57,672 nt of DNA from an uncultured Oscillospiraceae bacterium (GTDB lineage: Bacteria; Bacillota; Clostridia; Oscillospirales; Ruminococcaceae). Numbering within the stretch: the stretch's first letter is position 1; each line of letters opens with the position of its first letter. The notes beneath the pieces were generated by a model. The model saw only the letters and a list, made by a program, of their open reading frames with translations, searched no databases and was not told the origin of the DNA. Below, in pieces: positions 8,588 through 16,885 of the stretch. The translations under genes were made by a program, and so were the position numbers. Location: contig USBI01000006.1 of assembly GCA_900552945.1 (NCBI GenBank), positions 1-57,672 on the forward strand, given 5' to 3'.

Positions 8588-9731
8588 TCACCTCCCGATG
8601 GGCGGCGGCAAGGCGCTTCCCGATAGCTTCCACTACAGTAACGGTAACGCCGTTCCCGGCCTGCTTGTAGAGCTGGGCGTCCGACTGGAGGGGTAAAACA
8701 ATATCAATCCGGTCATCCGTCCATCCCTGCAATCGCAGGCATTCCCTTGGCGTCAAACGCCGGATTCTGCCGCCGAACAAAACGCCGTGGCGGTCTTGGG
8801 CGGTGAGGGTGAACATGGGTTCTTCCGCAGATTTGATACGCCGTCCGTTCTGGCGAACCGTTTCCCGTTCCGGGGTGAGGACCGCACGGGCTTCCAAGGT
8901 GCCTTGGTCGCTGTTTGTGGTGAGGGTATGGGCGATTTTTCTGCCAACCCTGCCGCGGCGGGTGTTCCGTTGGGCGTAGGCCAGATTGATGCTGTCGCCG
9001 GGATACGCCATTTTATACCCCTTCTTGGTGTTCTCCTTGATGGGCAGGCCCACTTCATACAGTCCGGTTTTCCCGCCGAAACCGCCGGTCTGCGCCGCAA
9101 GGGTACAGCTTATCCCTTCGGGGGAGTACACTCGTTCTCCCTGCGCTCCGGGAAGGACTTGCACAAGAGATGTTCCTGCTGTTTCGGTGAAAGGAAATAC
9201 TTTTCCTCTGCATCGCTCATCAAGATATCCGATAAGATACACCCTTTTTCGGGATTGGGGGACTCCGAAATCCTTGCTGTTAAGCACCTGCCATTCCACA
9301 AAATACCCCAATCCATCCAGCGTATGGAGGATGGCCGCAAACGTCCTGCCCCCGTCATGGTTAAGCAGTCCGGGAACATTTTCAAGCAGCAGATACGCAG
9401 GTCTTTTTGCCGCAGTCAGCCGGGCAATTTCAAAGAACAGCGTACCTCTTGGGTCGGCAAACCCTCCACGGTGTCCAGCAATCGAAAAAGACTGGCAGGG
9501 AAATCCGCCGCACAGCAAGTCGAAGTCGGGCAGGTCGCTTGGGTCGGCTTTTCGGATATCTTCACAGAACCACTCTCCTTTGGTGTCAAATAGTGCCCGG
9601 TAGCTGCGGTCGGCATATTTGTCGATCTCGCAATGTCCTACACAGGCAAATCCTCCGGCACAGCTGAGTCCTTCCCGGAACCCGCCAATGCCGGAGAACA
9701 GGTCAATATATCGTATGGTTTTTCTTATCAC
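8574..9731 (-). CDS. C5 cytosine-specific DNA methyltransferase
   Basis: Transfers a methyl group from SAM to C5 of cytosine in a target site. The 385-residue protein has all the main motifs in order: motif I 'DLFSGIGGFREGL' (residues 10-22), motif IV 'GGFPCQSFS' with catalytic Cys79, motif VI 'LLENVPGL', motif VIII 'SRKRVYLIG', and IX/X 'RLTPRECLRLQGW' and 'YKQAGNGVTV'. It appears intact. No restriction enzyme gene is adjacent, so it is probably a solitary methylase of the mobile element that protects it from host restriction or marks its DNA. Its gene overlaps the amidoligase. The recognition site cannot be read from the sequence. Confidence 0.95.
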   Translation of the reverse strand: MIRKTIRYIDLFSGIGGFREGLSCAGGFACVGHCEIDKYADRSYRALFDTKGEWFCEDIRKADPSDLPDFDLLCGGFPCQSFSIAGHRGGFADPRGTLFFEIARLTAAKRPAYLLLENVPGLLNHDGGRTFAAILHTLDGLGYFVEWQVLNSKDFGVPQSRKRVYLIGYLDERCRGKVFPFTETAGTSLVQVLPGAQGERVYSPEGISCTLAAQTGGFGGKTGLYEVGLPIKENTKKGYKMAYPGDSINLAYAQRNTRRGRVGRKIAHTLTTNSDQGTLEARAVLTPERETVRQNGRRIKSAEEPMFTLTAQDRHGVLFGGRIRRLTPRECLRLQGWTDDRIDIVLPLQSDAQLYKQAGNGVTVTVVEAIGKRLAAAHREVNAID

Positions 9732-9821
9732 ACTCCTTTTCAGGCTTTATGAAAAGCTAACATACAATCAATGGACATCGCCCCTTTCTGTTGGATTAAT
9801 TGAAAGATATATATATATGAA

Positions 9822-9849
9822 AACAGCCCGCAGTTTCCTGCGGGCTGTT
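9822..9849 (-). terminator. hairpin terminator after the ribbon-helix-helix gene
   Basis: A perfect 12-base stem (arms 9822-9833 and 9838-9849) with a 4-base loop, followed by TTTTC on the minus strand. It lies 11 bases after the acidic-tailed gene and about 90 bases before the methyltransferase start. Confidence 0.8.
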
Positions 9850-9859
9850 ACTGACTGTC

Positions 9860-10498
9860 TTATGCGTAGGTTTCATCTTCATTTTCACTGGTTTCGCCGG
9901 TTTCCATGGTATTGTCATCCGGCTCAGTTTCTTCTTCCTCGCCCTGCTCCCAGCTTTCCGGCTCATTTTCCGGCGTGGTATCCTCATCGAGTTCGGCATT
10001 TTCCGCAGGCTCCCAGCTGTTATCGGTTGTTTCTTCTTCGCCGGGGTCCTCAGTTTCACCGTTTTCTTCGTCCCAGTCCTCTGGTTCTTCGTCATCGGGT
10101 ACTTCCTCGTCCTCGTCGTTTTCGGCGGTTTCTGCGGGTTCCCAGCCGTTCTCTGCCTGCTGCTCATATTCGGCGGCTCTGGCGGCTTCGAATTCTTCTT
10201 CTGCTTCTTCCAGCGCCTGTTCAATCAGCCCGATCACGAATTCCTTTTGGGTGAGGCGGCGATGGTAGGCTTTCTCGTAGTTTTCAAGGTATTCCTTGAC
10301 TCTCTGGAACAATTCCTCGCTTACCTGAAACGCTAATGTTCTTCCTTTTTCCATAATTCTGTTAGCCCCTTTCTCATAATGTTCCCGAATGACCATTTCG
10401 ATGAACTTGCTCATTGTGCTTTCCGTGTCCCGGATTTCCTCGCTGATCTGGTTGTGCAGGTCCAGCGGGATTTTGCAGGTTACGCCCTTTGTTTCCAC
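9860..10498 (-). CDS. ribbon-helix-helix-like protein with long acidic tail
   Basis: A 212-residue protein. Residues about 5-45 ('VTCKIPLDLHNQISEEIRD...FIEMVIREHYE') look like a ribbon-helix-helix DNA-binding unit. Residues about 53-95 ('LAFQVSEELFQRVKEYLE...KEFVIGLIEQALEE') look like a second one. From about residue 95 to the end the chain is dominated by Glu, Asp, Pro and Trp, with repeats of 'WEPAE' and 'EDPGEEE' type, giving a net charge that is strongly negative. Similar proteins are found in Clostridia conjugative elements next to par genes. Roles as a copy, transfer or transcription regulator are possible. The acidic tail might mimic DNA or recruit a basic partner. No catalytic motif is seen. 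Confidence 0.75.
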   Translation of the reverse strand: METKGVTCKIPLDLHNQISEEIRDTESTMSKFIEMVIREHYEKGANRIMEKGRTLAFQVSEELFQRVKEYLENYEKAYHRRLTQKEFVIGLIEQALEEAEEEFEAARAAEYEQQAENGWEPAETAENDEDEEVPDDEEPEDWDEENGETEDPGEEETTDNSWEPAENAELDEDTTPENEPESWEQGEEEETEPDDNTMETGETSENEDETYA

Positions 10499-10644
10499 GC
10501 CCTATCGCTCCTTTTTTTCGTTCTTTCCCTTTCGGGCAACACAAGCATATCGAAAAACTACGGATAAAGCTATTACCAACACCAACAACCTTTCAGCCAA
10601 AGCAGGCTCAACAAACGTCACTACCAATAAAGGCTATGTGGGGG

Positions 10645-10920
10645 TTATTCTTCTTCCAGCAGGGAACCAAGGAAGCCCATCATCTCCTGCGGAATGGCTT
10701 CTTCCTGCTGCGGTATGGGCTGGGAAGGCACAGCTTTGAGTTCTTCCTGCAGCACCCGGCGCAGAATTGTTTCCAGTTCTTCTCGCTGGGCATTTTCCAG
10801 AATCACCTGTACCAGAAAGGCGTTTTTTTGGCCTTCCGGCACAGCCTGCAGGATTTCCCATGCTCTGCGATGTTCTTCATTCTGGAGGTTGGGGCGGAAC
10901 ATAAATAGGGGTCTGCTCAT
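10645..10920 (-). CDS. small ParR-like protein encoded with parM
   Basis: A 91-residue, mainly helical, Gln/Glu-rich cytoplasmic protein. It overlaps the stop of the actin-like gene by 4 bases, which is the arrangement of parM-parR segregation cassettes where ParR binds the centromere and caps ParM filaments. The N-terminus 'MSRPLFMFRPNLQNEEHRRAWEIL' resembles short element-borne ParR/StbB-like proteins. No clear ribbon-helix-helix consensus is seen, so the assignment rests mainly on position. It could also be an unrelated small element protein. Confidence 0.6.
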   Translation of the reverse strand: MSRPLFMFRPNLQNEEHRRAWEILQAVPEGQKNAFLVQVILENAQREELETILRRVLQEELKAVPSQPIPQQEEAIPQEMMGFLGSLLEEE

Positions 10921-11867
10921 GCCTTGCCCACACCGCCCGAAAACTGCCCCAAAATGCGTTCAAAACCTTCAGCGTTTACCTTGTCGTCTATCAGGGCAAA
11001 AACCCGACACAGGCTGTCCTGTTCGCTCACGTTGCCCTTGACTACCGATGCGCCGCCGCCCAGCATCACCACCGGGATGGCTTTCAGGTCAAACCCCGAT
11101 TCCATGGCTGCTGAAAGAAGGCGCTCTGTGTAAAGCCGCCCTTGTTTCTGGATAATGTTTCGGGCATCCTCATCCATACTGCAGGGCTTTCCTGCCAGAA
11201 CACGTTCCACCTGAGCGTCGGTCACAGACAGCCCGGTATCCCGGCGGACCTGTTCTTTCGTTTCATCAATGCAGCGGATCATACCGAGTTCCAGACTTCG
11301 GCAGGTAGCCGCATTGGGAACACCATTATCCAGCCGCATCAGATCAACGGTCCATCCACCAATGTCCATGAGAAGAACAGAAGGCTCATTCTGGATGAGT
11401 TCCGGATGCAGAGCAATGGCGGAATAGCCCTGTGGGAACAGTTTCACATCCTCGATGGTGATTTTGTAGGAGATTCCTTCAAACTTAAAGCACACCGGAC
11501 GGAGGCCGTCTGCCAGCTGGGAAGAACGCAGAAGGTATTCCCGGAAAGGCTTTTTCTCACGGCCAAATCCAGCCAGAGGCAGCCCGGCGGCAATGCGCAC
11601 CGAACATTCTGTTTTTCCACCTCGCTGTTTGATTTCCTTGGCGATGGCCGCAAGGGTAAGCAGGTAGTAATTGTCGTTTTCCATTTTGTTGCGCAGAATC
11701 GGCTGCCTGCCGGTCCCGCAGACATAAAACTTCCCGCCAAATTCCAGTGTGTTTTGCAAGGTGTAGGGTTCATGGGAATACTCTGCAATACCGGCTGGGA
11801 AAGAAAAATGCCGGGTTTTGATTGCGTAATAGCCATGGTCGATGCCAATGTTCATGGTTTTGCTCAT
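10917..11867 (-). CDS. parM: ParM/StbA-like actin-fold plasmid segregation protein
   Basis: A 316-residue actin-like ATPase. The phosphate-1 motif 'MNIGIDHGYYAIK' opens the protein, phosphate-2 is 'LLMDIGGWTVDLM' near residues 168-180, and the adenosine motif 'VVMLGGGASVVKG' lies near residues 267-279. The length matches ParM. Known ParM proteins polymerise to push sister plasmids apart. On conjugative elements the pair is thought to stabilise the excised circle. The upstream region (11868-12290) has the repeated sequence expected of a regulatory or centromere region and a candidate oriT. Transcription runs into the parR-like gene. Confidence 0.88.
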   Translation of the reverse strand: MSKTMNIGIDHGYYAIKTRHFSFPAGIAEYSHEPYTLQNTLEFGGKFYVCGTGRQPILRNKMENDNYYLLTLAAIAKEIKQRGGKTECSVRIAAGLPLAGFGREKKPFREYLLRSSQLADGLRPVCFKFEGISYKITIEDVKLFPQGYSAIALHPELIQNEPSVLLMDIGGWTVDLMRLDNGVPNAATCRSLELGMIRCIDETKEQVRRDTGLSVTDAQVERVLAGKPCSMDEDARNIIQKQGRLYTERLLSAAMESGFDLKAIPVVMLGGGASVVKGNVSEQDSLCRVFALIDDKVNAEGFERILGQFSGGVGKA

Positions 11868-12015
11868 CCTTTCTTGTTGGTTGTTAAAAACTTGAGATCT
11901 TTGCTGAGTTAGAGCTTAGAGTTATCTTGTTCTTTCCCAGCTGGTAAAGTATTAGGGGGGAGAGTGTGAGAGGGGGGGGAAGCGGAAACCCCCGGCCATT
12001 CAGCCGGAGCGGTTC

Positions 12016-12074
12016 TAAAAAAGGGCGCACTACCCCCTTGTATTTTGAGGGCTTGAAATTGGCCCATTTGGGGC
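12016..12074 (-). other. candidate origin of transfer (oriT) with nic-like core
   Basis: On the minus strand the bases 12030-12022 read GTGCGCCCT. This matches the conserved core of nic sites cut by RSF1010/MobA-type and related MOB-P relaxases as I know them (AAGTGCG/CCCT). Just 5' of it are small inverted repeats (CCCT at 12035-12038 with AGGG at 12048-12051, and GCCC at 12062-12065 with GGGC at 12071-12074), as is usual next to nic. The relaxase gene itself is not in the window. Confidence 0.4.
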
Positions 12075-12144
12075 TTTCGTCAATCTATCTATATGTCTGC
12101 CGAAAACTTTTACAGTTCCGACAACGGGAAAAAAGAGTGGTAAA

Positions 12145-12195
12145 CGCAAAAAAGCGGAGTTCCCAGCCTGAAAAATCAGGTGAAAACTCCGCTTT
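12145..12195 (-). terminator. long nested terminator hairpin at the element edge
   Basis: Eleven-base perfect arms (12151-12161 and 12185-12195) enclose a smaller CCTGA/TCAGG hairpin. A TTTTTT run follows on the minus strand. It would stop read-through from ssrA into the element. Confidence 0.65.
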
Positions 12196-12290
12196 GGCGG
12201 ATTTTGCTGCGGTTTGCTGTTTGGACATCTACGGTAAAACCGTTTTTCGGATTTTGCTCCCAAAAGCCCGCAAACCCGCATGAATACTAA

Positions 12291-12324
12291 GAAAAAAGGG
12301 TTGACATCTTTTTTGTCAACCCTT
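12291..12324 (-). terminator. ssrA terminator
   Basis: A perfect inverted repeat (AAGGGTTGACA with TGTCAACCCTT) followed by TTTTTTC on the minus strand, starting 2 bases after the CCA end of tmRNA. Confidence 0.9.
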
Positions 12325-12326
12325 CA

Positions 12327-12683
12327 TGGTGGAGGCGGGGGGAGTCGAACCCCCGTCCGAAAATCCGTCCTTAAGGCTTTCTACGGGTGTAGTTTATCTA
12401 CGAAAGATTCCCGCTCTTCCAAGCCGACAAACAGGCCGGCAAAGCGGTAGCCTTCTGTACATTCCGCAGGTTACAGGCTCGCCTGCGGAACGTTCACCAC
12501 TGTTAGACGCCCAAATCCGCCGTGGTCCTCAGACATGGACGAGCCGCAAGTTAATTATGCAGCGTAAGCTAAAGTTCTAGTGTTAGATTTAGCGTTTATA
12601 TTTAGGTGCGACTTTTAAAGAGTTTTCGCCCACTCTACCCGCTTACCAAAATTCAGAATCCCCGTCGAAACCTTTACGCCCCC
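12327..12683 (-). ncRNA. ssrA: transfer-messenger RNA (tmRNA)
   Basis: Rescues stalled ribosomes by trans-translation with SmpB. The minus strand begins GGGGGCGTAAAGG at 12683 and ends GGGGGTTCGACTCCCCCC...CCTCCACCA at 12327. The two ends pair as an alanine-tRNA-like acceptor stem and the CCA is encoded. The 357-base length is typical. The tag frame near 12557-12598 reads NAKSNTRTLAYAA followed by TAA TTAA, so the tag probably ends ...LAYAA. The exact resume codon is an inference. smpB lies about 880 bases upstream. The 3' end of ssrA faces the mobile element and is a likely attachment site. Confidence 0.95.
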
Positions 12684-12708
12684 ATGTTTCGGGGATTTAT
12701 TTTCCCCG

Positions 12709-13545
12709 TTATTTGATAAAGTCCATCATCCCGAAACGCGCGGCCATCTCAATCCAGTTCTGAACGACCGGTTCGTTCGCGTACCGCTCGCATCGGGTCA
12801 TCTCGTTGCCGAGCGACAACCCATGCCCGCCGCGCGGATAGATGTGCAGCTCCATCGGCAGATGATGCGCCTTGAGCGCCATGGCAAACAAAAGGCTGTT
12901 CTCCACCGGGACCAGCTCGTCGGTATCGGTGTGCCAGAGGAAACAGGGCGGTACATCGCCGTTCACCTGCTTTTCCAGCGAGACCAGTTCCCGCCGTTCT
13001 TCCAAGCGTCCGCCCAGAAGGTTTTCAAACGATTCCTGGTGCCCCATCGGCCCGGAACTGATGACCGGATAGCTCAAAATGAGCCCGTTCGGCCGGTGTT
13101 CTGCGGTAAAACCGAGGTCCCGTTTTAAAAAGTCGCTGTTCCAGAATACGCCAAGGCTTGCGGTAAGGTGACCGCCAGCCGAAAAGCCGCAGACCAGAAT
13201 GCGGTTTTCATCGATCCCCCACTCTTCAGCGTGGGAACGAACATACGCGACCACCGTGGCCAGCTCATACAGTGCGCAGGGAAACCGGGAGGGCGCCACG
13301 CTGTAATACAGCACAAACGCCTGATATCCCCGCACGTTGAACTCCAGCGCGACCGGCTCCGCTTCCCGTTCCGACGTGAAACGGTAGGAACCGCCCGGGC
13401 AGACGATCACCGCAGGGCGCTTGCGTTTTACCTCTGCTCCGGTGCTGTCCGAGGCAAGGTAGGTGCAAAGCCGCGGCTGGTAACCATCCTGCTCCAGATG
13501 ATAGGCCGCATAATCCACATGAATGTCAATGGTTTTACAAAGCAT
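12709..13545 (-). CDS. alpha/beta-hydrolase esterase (acetylxylan-esterase/BD-FAE-like)
   Basis: A 278-residue cytoplasmic hydrolase of the alpha/beta fold. An oxyanion-type motif 'VCPGGSYRF' lies near residue 45, the nucleophile elbow is 'GFSAGGH' (Ser in GxSxG) near residue 118-124, the acidic residue is in 'WHTDTDELVP', and the catalytic His is in 'GGHGLSLG'. No signal peptide is present. Related proteins remove acetyl or feruloyl groups from plant-derived sugars, so a role in carbohydrate ester cleavage is likely but the substrate is not shown. It sits between smpB and ssrA on the same strand, 16 bases downstream of smpB. The ATG follows a GGGAAAATAG purine-rich stretch. Confidence 0.85.
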   Translation of the reverse strand: MLCKTIDIHVDYAAYHLEQDGYQPRLCTYLASDSTGAEVKRKRPAVIVCPGGSYRFTSEREAEPVALEFNVRGYQAFVLYYSVAPSRFPCALYELATVVAYVRSHAEEWGIDENRILVCGFSAGGHLTASLGVFWNSDFLKRDLGFTAEHRPNGLILSYPVISSGPMGHQESFENLLGGRLEERRELVSLEKQVNGDVPPCFLWHTDTDELVPVENSLLFAMALKAHHLPMELHIYPRGGHGLSLGNEMTRCERYANEPVVQNWIEMAARFGMMDFIK

Positions 13546-13561
13546 ACTATTTTCCCTCTTC

Positions 13562-14017
13562 TCACCGGTTACGCTCTTTCATGGCGCGCTCAATCTCGCG
13601 TTTCGCGTCCCGCTTCGCCATATCTTCCCGCTTGTCGTGCAGCTTTTTACCCTTGCACAGCCCAAGCTCCAGCTTGACCCGCGATCCCTTAAAATACAGG
13701 GAAAGAGGAATAAGAGTGCAGCCGTCCTGCTTGACCACGCCGAACAAACGCATGATCTCTTTCTTGTGCATGAGCAGCTTGCGCACCCGCAAAGGGTCTC
13801 TGTTAAAAATGTTTCCCTTTTCGTACGGACTTATGTGCATCCCCATGACGAACAGCTCGCCATCGTCAATGCTGCACCAGCTGTCCTTCAAATTTACCCC
13901 GCCCGCACGCAGAGATTTTACCTCTGTGCCGAACAGTTCAATGCCGGTTTCGTAGGTTTCCAGCACAAAATAGTCATGCCGCGCCTTGCGGTTGACTGCG
14001 ATCACCTTTCCGCCCAC
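13562..14017 (-). CDS. smpB: SsrA-binding protein SmpB
   Basis: Binds tmRNA and brings it to stalled ribosomes. The 151 residues are the normal length. The N-terminal oligonucleotide-binding core shows '[29 protein letters not shown]' (family hallmark, residues about 9-37), '[21 protein letters not shown]', and the basic C-terminal tail '[23 protein letters not shown]' that inserts in the mRNA channel. It lies upstream of ssrA on the same strand, the usual pairing. Confidence 0.97.
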   Translation of the reverse strand: MGGKVIAVNRKARHDYFVLETYETGIELFGTEVKSLRAGGVNLKDSWCSIDDGELFVMGMHISPYEKGNIFNRDPLRVRKLLMHKKEIMRLFGVVKQDGCTLIPLSLYFKGSRVKLELGLCKGKKLHDKREDMAKRDAKREIERAMKERNR

Positions 14018-14048
14018 AAAACCACCACCTTTCTGCCACAGCGGAATG

Positions 14049-14654
14049 TTAAATCTCGTTTCGGTTTTCCAGTGCCTTGAACAGGGTCACCTCGTCAGCA
14101 TACTCCAATTCACCGCCGACCGGGATGCCATACGCGAGCCGGGTGACCTTCACACCCAGCGGCTTGATGAGGCGGGACAGGTACATGGCCGTCGCCTCCC
14201 CTTCCACGGTGGGATTGGTCGCCATTATGACCTCTTTGACCTTGCCATCCCCCAAACGGGAAAGCAGCTCTTTTACCGAAAGCTGTTCCGGGCCAATGCC
14301 GTCCATCGGCGAGATGAGACCGTTTAAAACATGGTAGGTTCCATTATACTCCCTTGTGCGCTCAAACGCAACCACATCCTTGGGGCCCTCCACCACGCAG
14401 ATGGTCGAATGGTCCCGTTCATCCGCCGAGCAGATGGAACAGACCTCTCCGTCGGTAAAATTCTGGCAGATGCTGCACCGTTTGATTTTCTCATGCGCTT
14501 CGACCACCGCGTTCGCGAACGCGTCGGTCTGCTCTTTGGAAAGGGTGAGCATGTAGAAAGCGAGCCGCTGCGCCGTTTTGACGCCAATTCCCGGAAGGGA
14601 AGCGAACTGCTCTATCAGTCTGGTCAAAGGGAGCGGATTGTATTCACCGGCCAT
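14049..14654 (-). CDS. recR: recombination protein RecR
   Basis: Acts with RecO/RecF to load RecA at gaps. The 201-residue protein has the N-terminal helix-hairpin-helix '[20 protein letters not shown]', four zinc-binding cysteines in '[16 protein letters not shown]' and a Toprim domain starting '[14 protein letters not shown]', with '[15 protein letters not shown]' further on. All signatures are intact. It lies 3 bases after the YbaB gene and near dnaX, the standard dnaX-ybaB-recR cluster. Confidence 0.97.
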   Translation of the reverse strand: MAGEYNPLPLTRLIEQFASLPGIGVKTAQRLAFYMLTLSKEQTDAFANAVVEAHEKIKRCSICQNFTDGEVCSICSADERDHSTICVVEGPKDVVAFERTREYNGTYHVLNGLISPMDGIGPEQLSVKELLSRLGDGKVKEVIMATNPTVEGEATAMYLSRLIKPLGVKVTRLAYGIPVGGELEYADEVTLFKALENRNEI

Positions 14655-14657
14655 CGC

Positions 14658-15011
14658 TTAAAACAGCCCCGGCATACCGCCGCCGTTCGGCCCGGTGATT
14701 TTTTCCATTTCCTCGTTGGTGGTATCCTCCACCGTGCGCATCACTTCGTTGACCGCGCTGATGATGAGGTCCTGAAGCATTTCAATGTCCTCCGGGTCCA
14801 CAACATCCGGCTGGATGGTCAGGCTCTTGAGTTCCTTTTTGCCGGTCGCCACAACTTCGACCGCGCCGCCGCCTACCGAAGCGGTAAACTCGCGCTGTTC
14901 AATGTCCGCCTGCAGCGCGGTGATGTCCGCCTGCATCTTCTGCGCCTGTTTCATCAGCGCGTTGAGGTTGGACGGGCCGCCGCCCATTCCCTTTGGCAAA
15001 CGTGATTTCAT
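14658..15011 (-). CDS. YbaB/EbfC family nucleoid-associated protein
   Basis: A 117-residue DNA-binding protein of the YbaB/EbfC family. The signature is a Gly/Met-rich N-terminus ('GMGGGPSNLNALMKQAQKMQADI'), a coiled helix, the strand 'FTASVGGGAVEVVATGKKELKSL' and 'EDIEMLQDLIISAVNEV'. Known members form dimeric tweezers that bind DNA. It is 25 bases downstream of dnaX and 3 bases before recR, a conserved operon. Confidence 0.95.
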   Translation of the reverse strand: MKSRLPKGMGGGPSNLNALMKQAQKMQADITALQADIEQREFTASVGGGAVEVVATGKKELKSLTIQPDVVDPEDIEMLQDLIISAVNEVMRTVEDTTNEEMEKITGPNGGGMPGLF

Positions 15012-15036
15012 ATAAATTCCCTCCGAATTTGAATTG

Positions 15037-16803
15037 TTATTTTAAATGCACTTCAACGCCGGATTCCTCCGCCGTTTTCAGCAATTTAGCAAGTTGGTTG
15101 TGCTTTTCATCTTCTTTTTTCTGCGCGGATGCATTCGCCGAACGGACCCGCAGCCGATATTTTTTCCCAAGCTGCGCCGCAATGGCTTCGCTCAGCCGGC
15201 CGGCCGCCCCATCCTTGCGGAGCATGGAAGAAAGCATGTTGCTGTTGGATATGATACAGACCGAATCGCCCATCAAGTAAGCTGTGGAACCGTTGAGCAG
15301 ACCGCAAAGAGGCGGGTCGGTTTTGGAAAGCCGTTCCAGAATCTCCGGCCAGCAGTCGAGCAAAACAGCCGATGCGGCTTCTCCTGCCGGTTTCTCTGCC
15401 GAAGCGGGCTGTTCCGGCTGTACCAGGGAAGGCTCCTCATGAGTCGGTTCCATCCGCTCTTGCTCTACTGGAGCAGGAGCCTCATCCCGCTCGGAAAACG
15501 CATTTTTTTCCGACTGTACCGGTTCCGCATGCGGCCGGGGCTCCTCCCGGTAGAAAACCGGCTGCTCCTCCACCGCGTGTTCAGGAACCGTTACAGATGA
15601 CGCCCCCGCCGCCGAAGCAGCGTTCTGCCTGTCTGCCGCACCAGCCTGGAACCCGCCGGCTTTCAGCTGGGTCTCCAGCCGGTCCAAACGGGCTAAGATC
15701 GCCTCGCTCGTGGAATTGAGCTGGGGCGAACACAGCCGCACCATACACATTTCAAACTCGGTCCGCTTGGACGAGCTGCCGCTCATCCGGTCCAGGCAGG
15801 ACTGAAGTTCCGACAAAGCGTAGAGGATTTCCGGCAGCGCGGTCTTTTGAGCCTGCTGTTTTAACTGTTCCAGCTCCTCCGGCATGCAGAGGACCAGCCC
15901 CTGCGGCTGTTTTACGGTTTTGACCACCATCAGGTTGCGGTAATAGGTGAGCAGTTCTTCACACAGCCGCCCCAGATCCCGCGACTGGCGGTAGAGCTCG
16001 TCCACCATGCCCAGCGCCGCCGCGGCGTTCTGCGCCGAGACCGCATCCGCAAACTGTGCAAGATAGCTGCGGTCCGCAATGCCGGCCGCCATGCTGACGG
16101 TCTTTAAATCGATGTCATTATCATACGCGGCGCACTGGTCGAGCAGCGAGAGCGCGTCCCGCATGCCTCCGTCCGCCAGCTTCGCGATCATTTCCGCCGC
16201 TTCTTCGGTAACGGTAAACGGTTCTTGTGAAGCGATGTATAAAATCCGTTTTGCGATGTCCTCCGCGCGGACCCGGTGAAAATCGAACCGCTGGCAGCGG
16301 GAAAGAATGGTCGCCGGGACCTTGTGCACTTCGGTTGTCGCCAGAATAAAGATCACATGAGCGGGAGGTTCTTCCATGATCTTGAGCAGGGCATTGAACG
16401 CACTGCCGCTGAGCATATGCACCTCGTCGATGATATACACCCGGTATTTGCAGACCGCCGGTGTATAGCCCGCTTCTTCCCGCAGACGGCGAACATCTTC
16501 CACGCCGTTGTTGCTGGCGGCGTCGATCTCCGCAACATCCAGCAGCGACCCCTGCTCGATTCCCTTGCAGCAGGCACATTCCAGGCAGGGGGAGCCATCC
16601 TCATGCGGGTGCTCACAGTTGACCGCCATGGCAAAAATTTTGGCGCAGGTCGTCTTGCCCGTTCCGCGTGAACCGGTAAACAGGTAGGCATGACCGATGC
16701 GGCCTGTTTTCAGCTCATTTTGCAGTGTTTTGGTCACATGCGGCTGAGAAAGAACATCCTCAAACACCTTAGGCCGCCATTTGCGGTAAAGCGCCTTGTA
16801 CAT
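15037..16803 (-). CDS. dnaX: DNA polymerase III subunit gamma/tau
   Basis: Clamp-loader ATPase of the replisome. I place the start at the ATG at 16801-16803 ('MYKALYRKWRPKVFEDV'), which follows AAGGAGGG. A longer open frame upstream overlaps the SRP RNA gene and is not credible. The 588-residue product has Walker A 'GSRGTGKTTCAKIF', a four-cysteine zinc module ('CEHPHEDGSPCLECACC'), Walker B 'IIDEVHML', and the arginine-finger motif 'SRCQRFDFHRV'. Residues about 370-510 are a Glu/Pro/Ala-rich linker, followed by a tau-type C-terminal domain. ybaB and recR follow in the same direction. Confidence 0.96.
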   Translation of the reverse strand: MYKALYRKWRPKVFEDVLSQPHVTKTLQNELKTGRIGHAYLFTGSRGTGKTTCAKIFAMAVNCEHPHEDGSPCLECACCKGIEQGSLLDVAEIDAASNNGVEDVRRLREEAGYTPAVCKYRVYIIDEVHMLSGSAFNALLKIMEEPPAHVIFILATTEVHKVPATILSRCQRFDFHRVRAEDIAKRILYIASQEPFTVTEEAAEMIAKLADGGMRDALSLLDQCAAYDNDIDLKTVSMAAGIADRSYLAQFADAVSAQNAAAALGMVDELYRQSRDLGRLCEELLTYYRNLMVVKTVKQPQGLVLCMPEELEQLKQQAQKTALPEILYALSELQSCLDRMSGSSSKRTEFEMCMVRLCSPQLNSTSEAILARLDRLETQLKAGGFQAGAADRQNAASAAGASSVTVPEHAVEEQPVFYREEPRPHAEPVQSEKNAFSERDEAPAPVEQERMEPTHEEPSLVQPEQPASAEKPAGEAASAVLLDCWPEILERLSKTDPPLCGLLNGSTAYLMGDSVCIISNSNMLSSMLRKDGAAGRLSEAIAAQLGKKYRLRVRSANASAQKKEDEKHNQLAKLLKTAEESGVEVHLK

Positions 16804-16837
16804 CTTCCTGCACCCTCCTTTTTGGTCAACACCAAAT

Positions 16838-16873
16838 AAAAAAGGCAGAAGCACGGCAGAAAAACTGCCTTCT
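16838..16873 (-). terminator. terminator of the SRP RNA gene
   Basis: Seven-base arms (16842-16848 and 16865-16872 region) with TTTTTT on the minus strand, 13 bases after the SRP RNA and 35 bases before dnaX. Confidence 0.7.
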
Positions 16874-16885
16874 TGCATGCAGTCC

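Larger units (their letters stand above)
11868..12290. other. gene-free end region of the mobile element
   Basis: About 420 bases without a credible gene. It holds a short TAACTC/TAAGCTC-type repeat near 11905-11930 on the minus strand upstream of parM (possible centromere or promoter area), a G-run stretch at 11955-11982 (two runs of six or more G), a candidate oriT core at 12022-12030, and a long hairpin at 12151-12195. Open frames that cross it are G/C-run artefacts. Confidence 0.6.
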
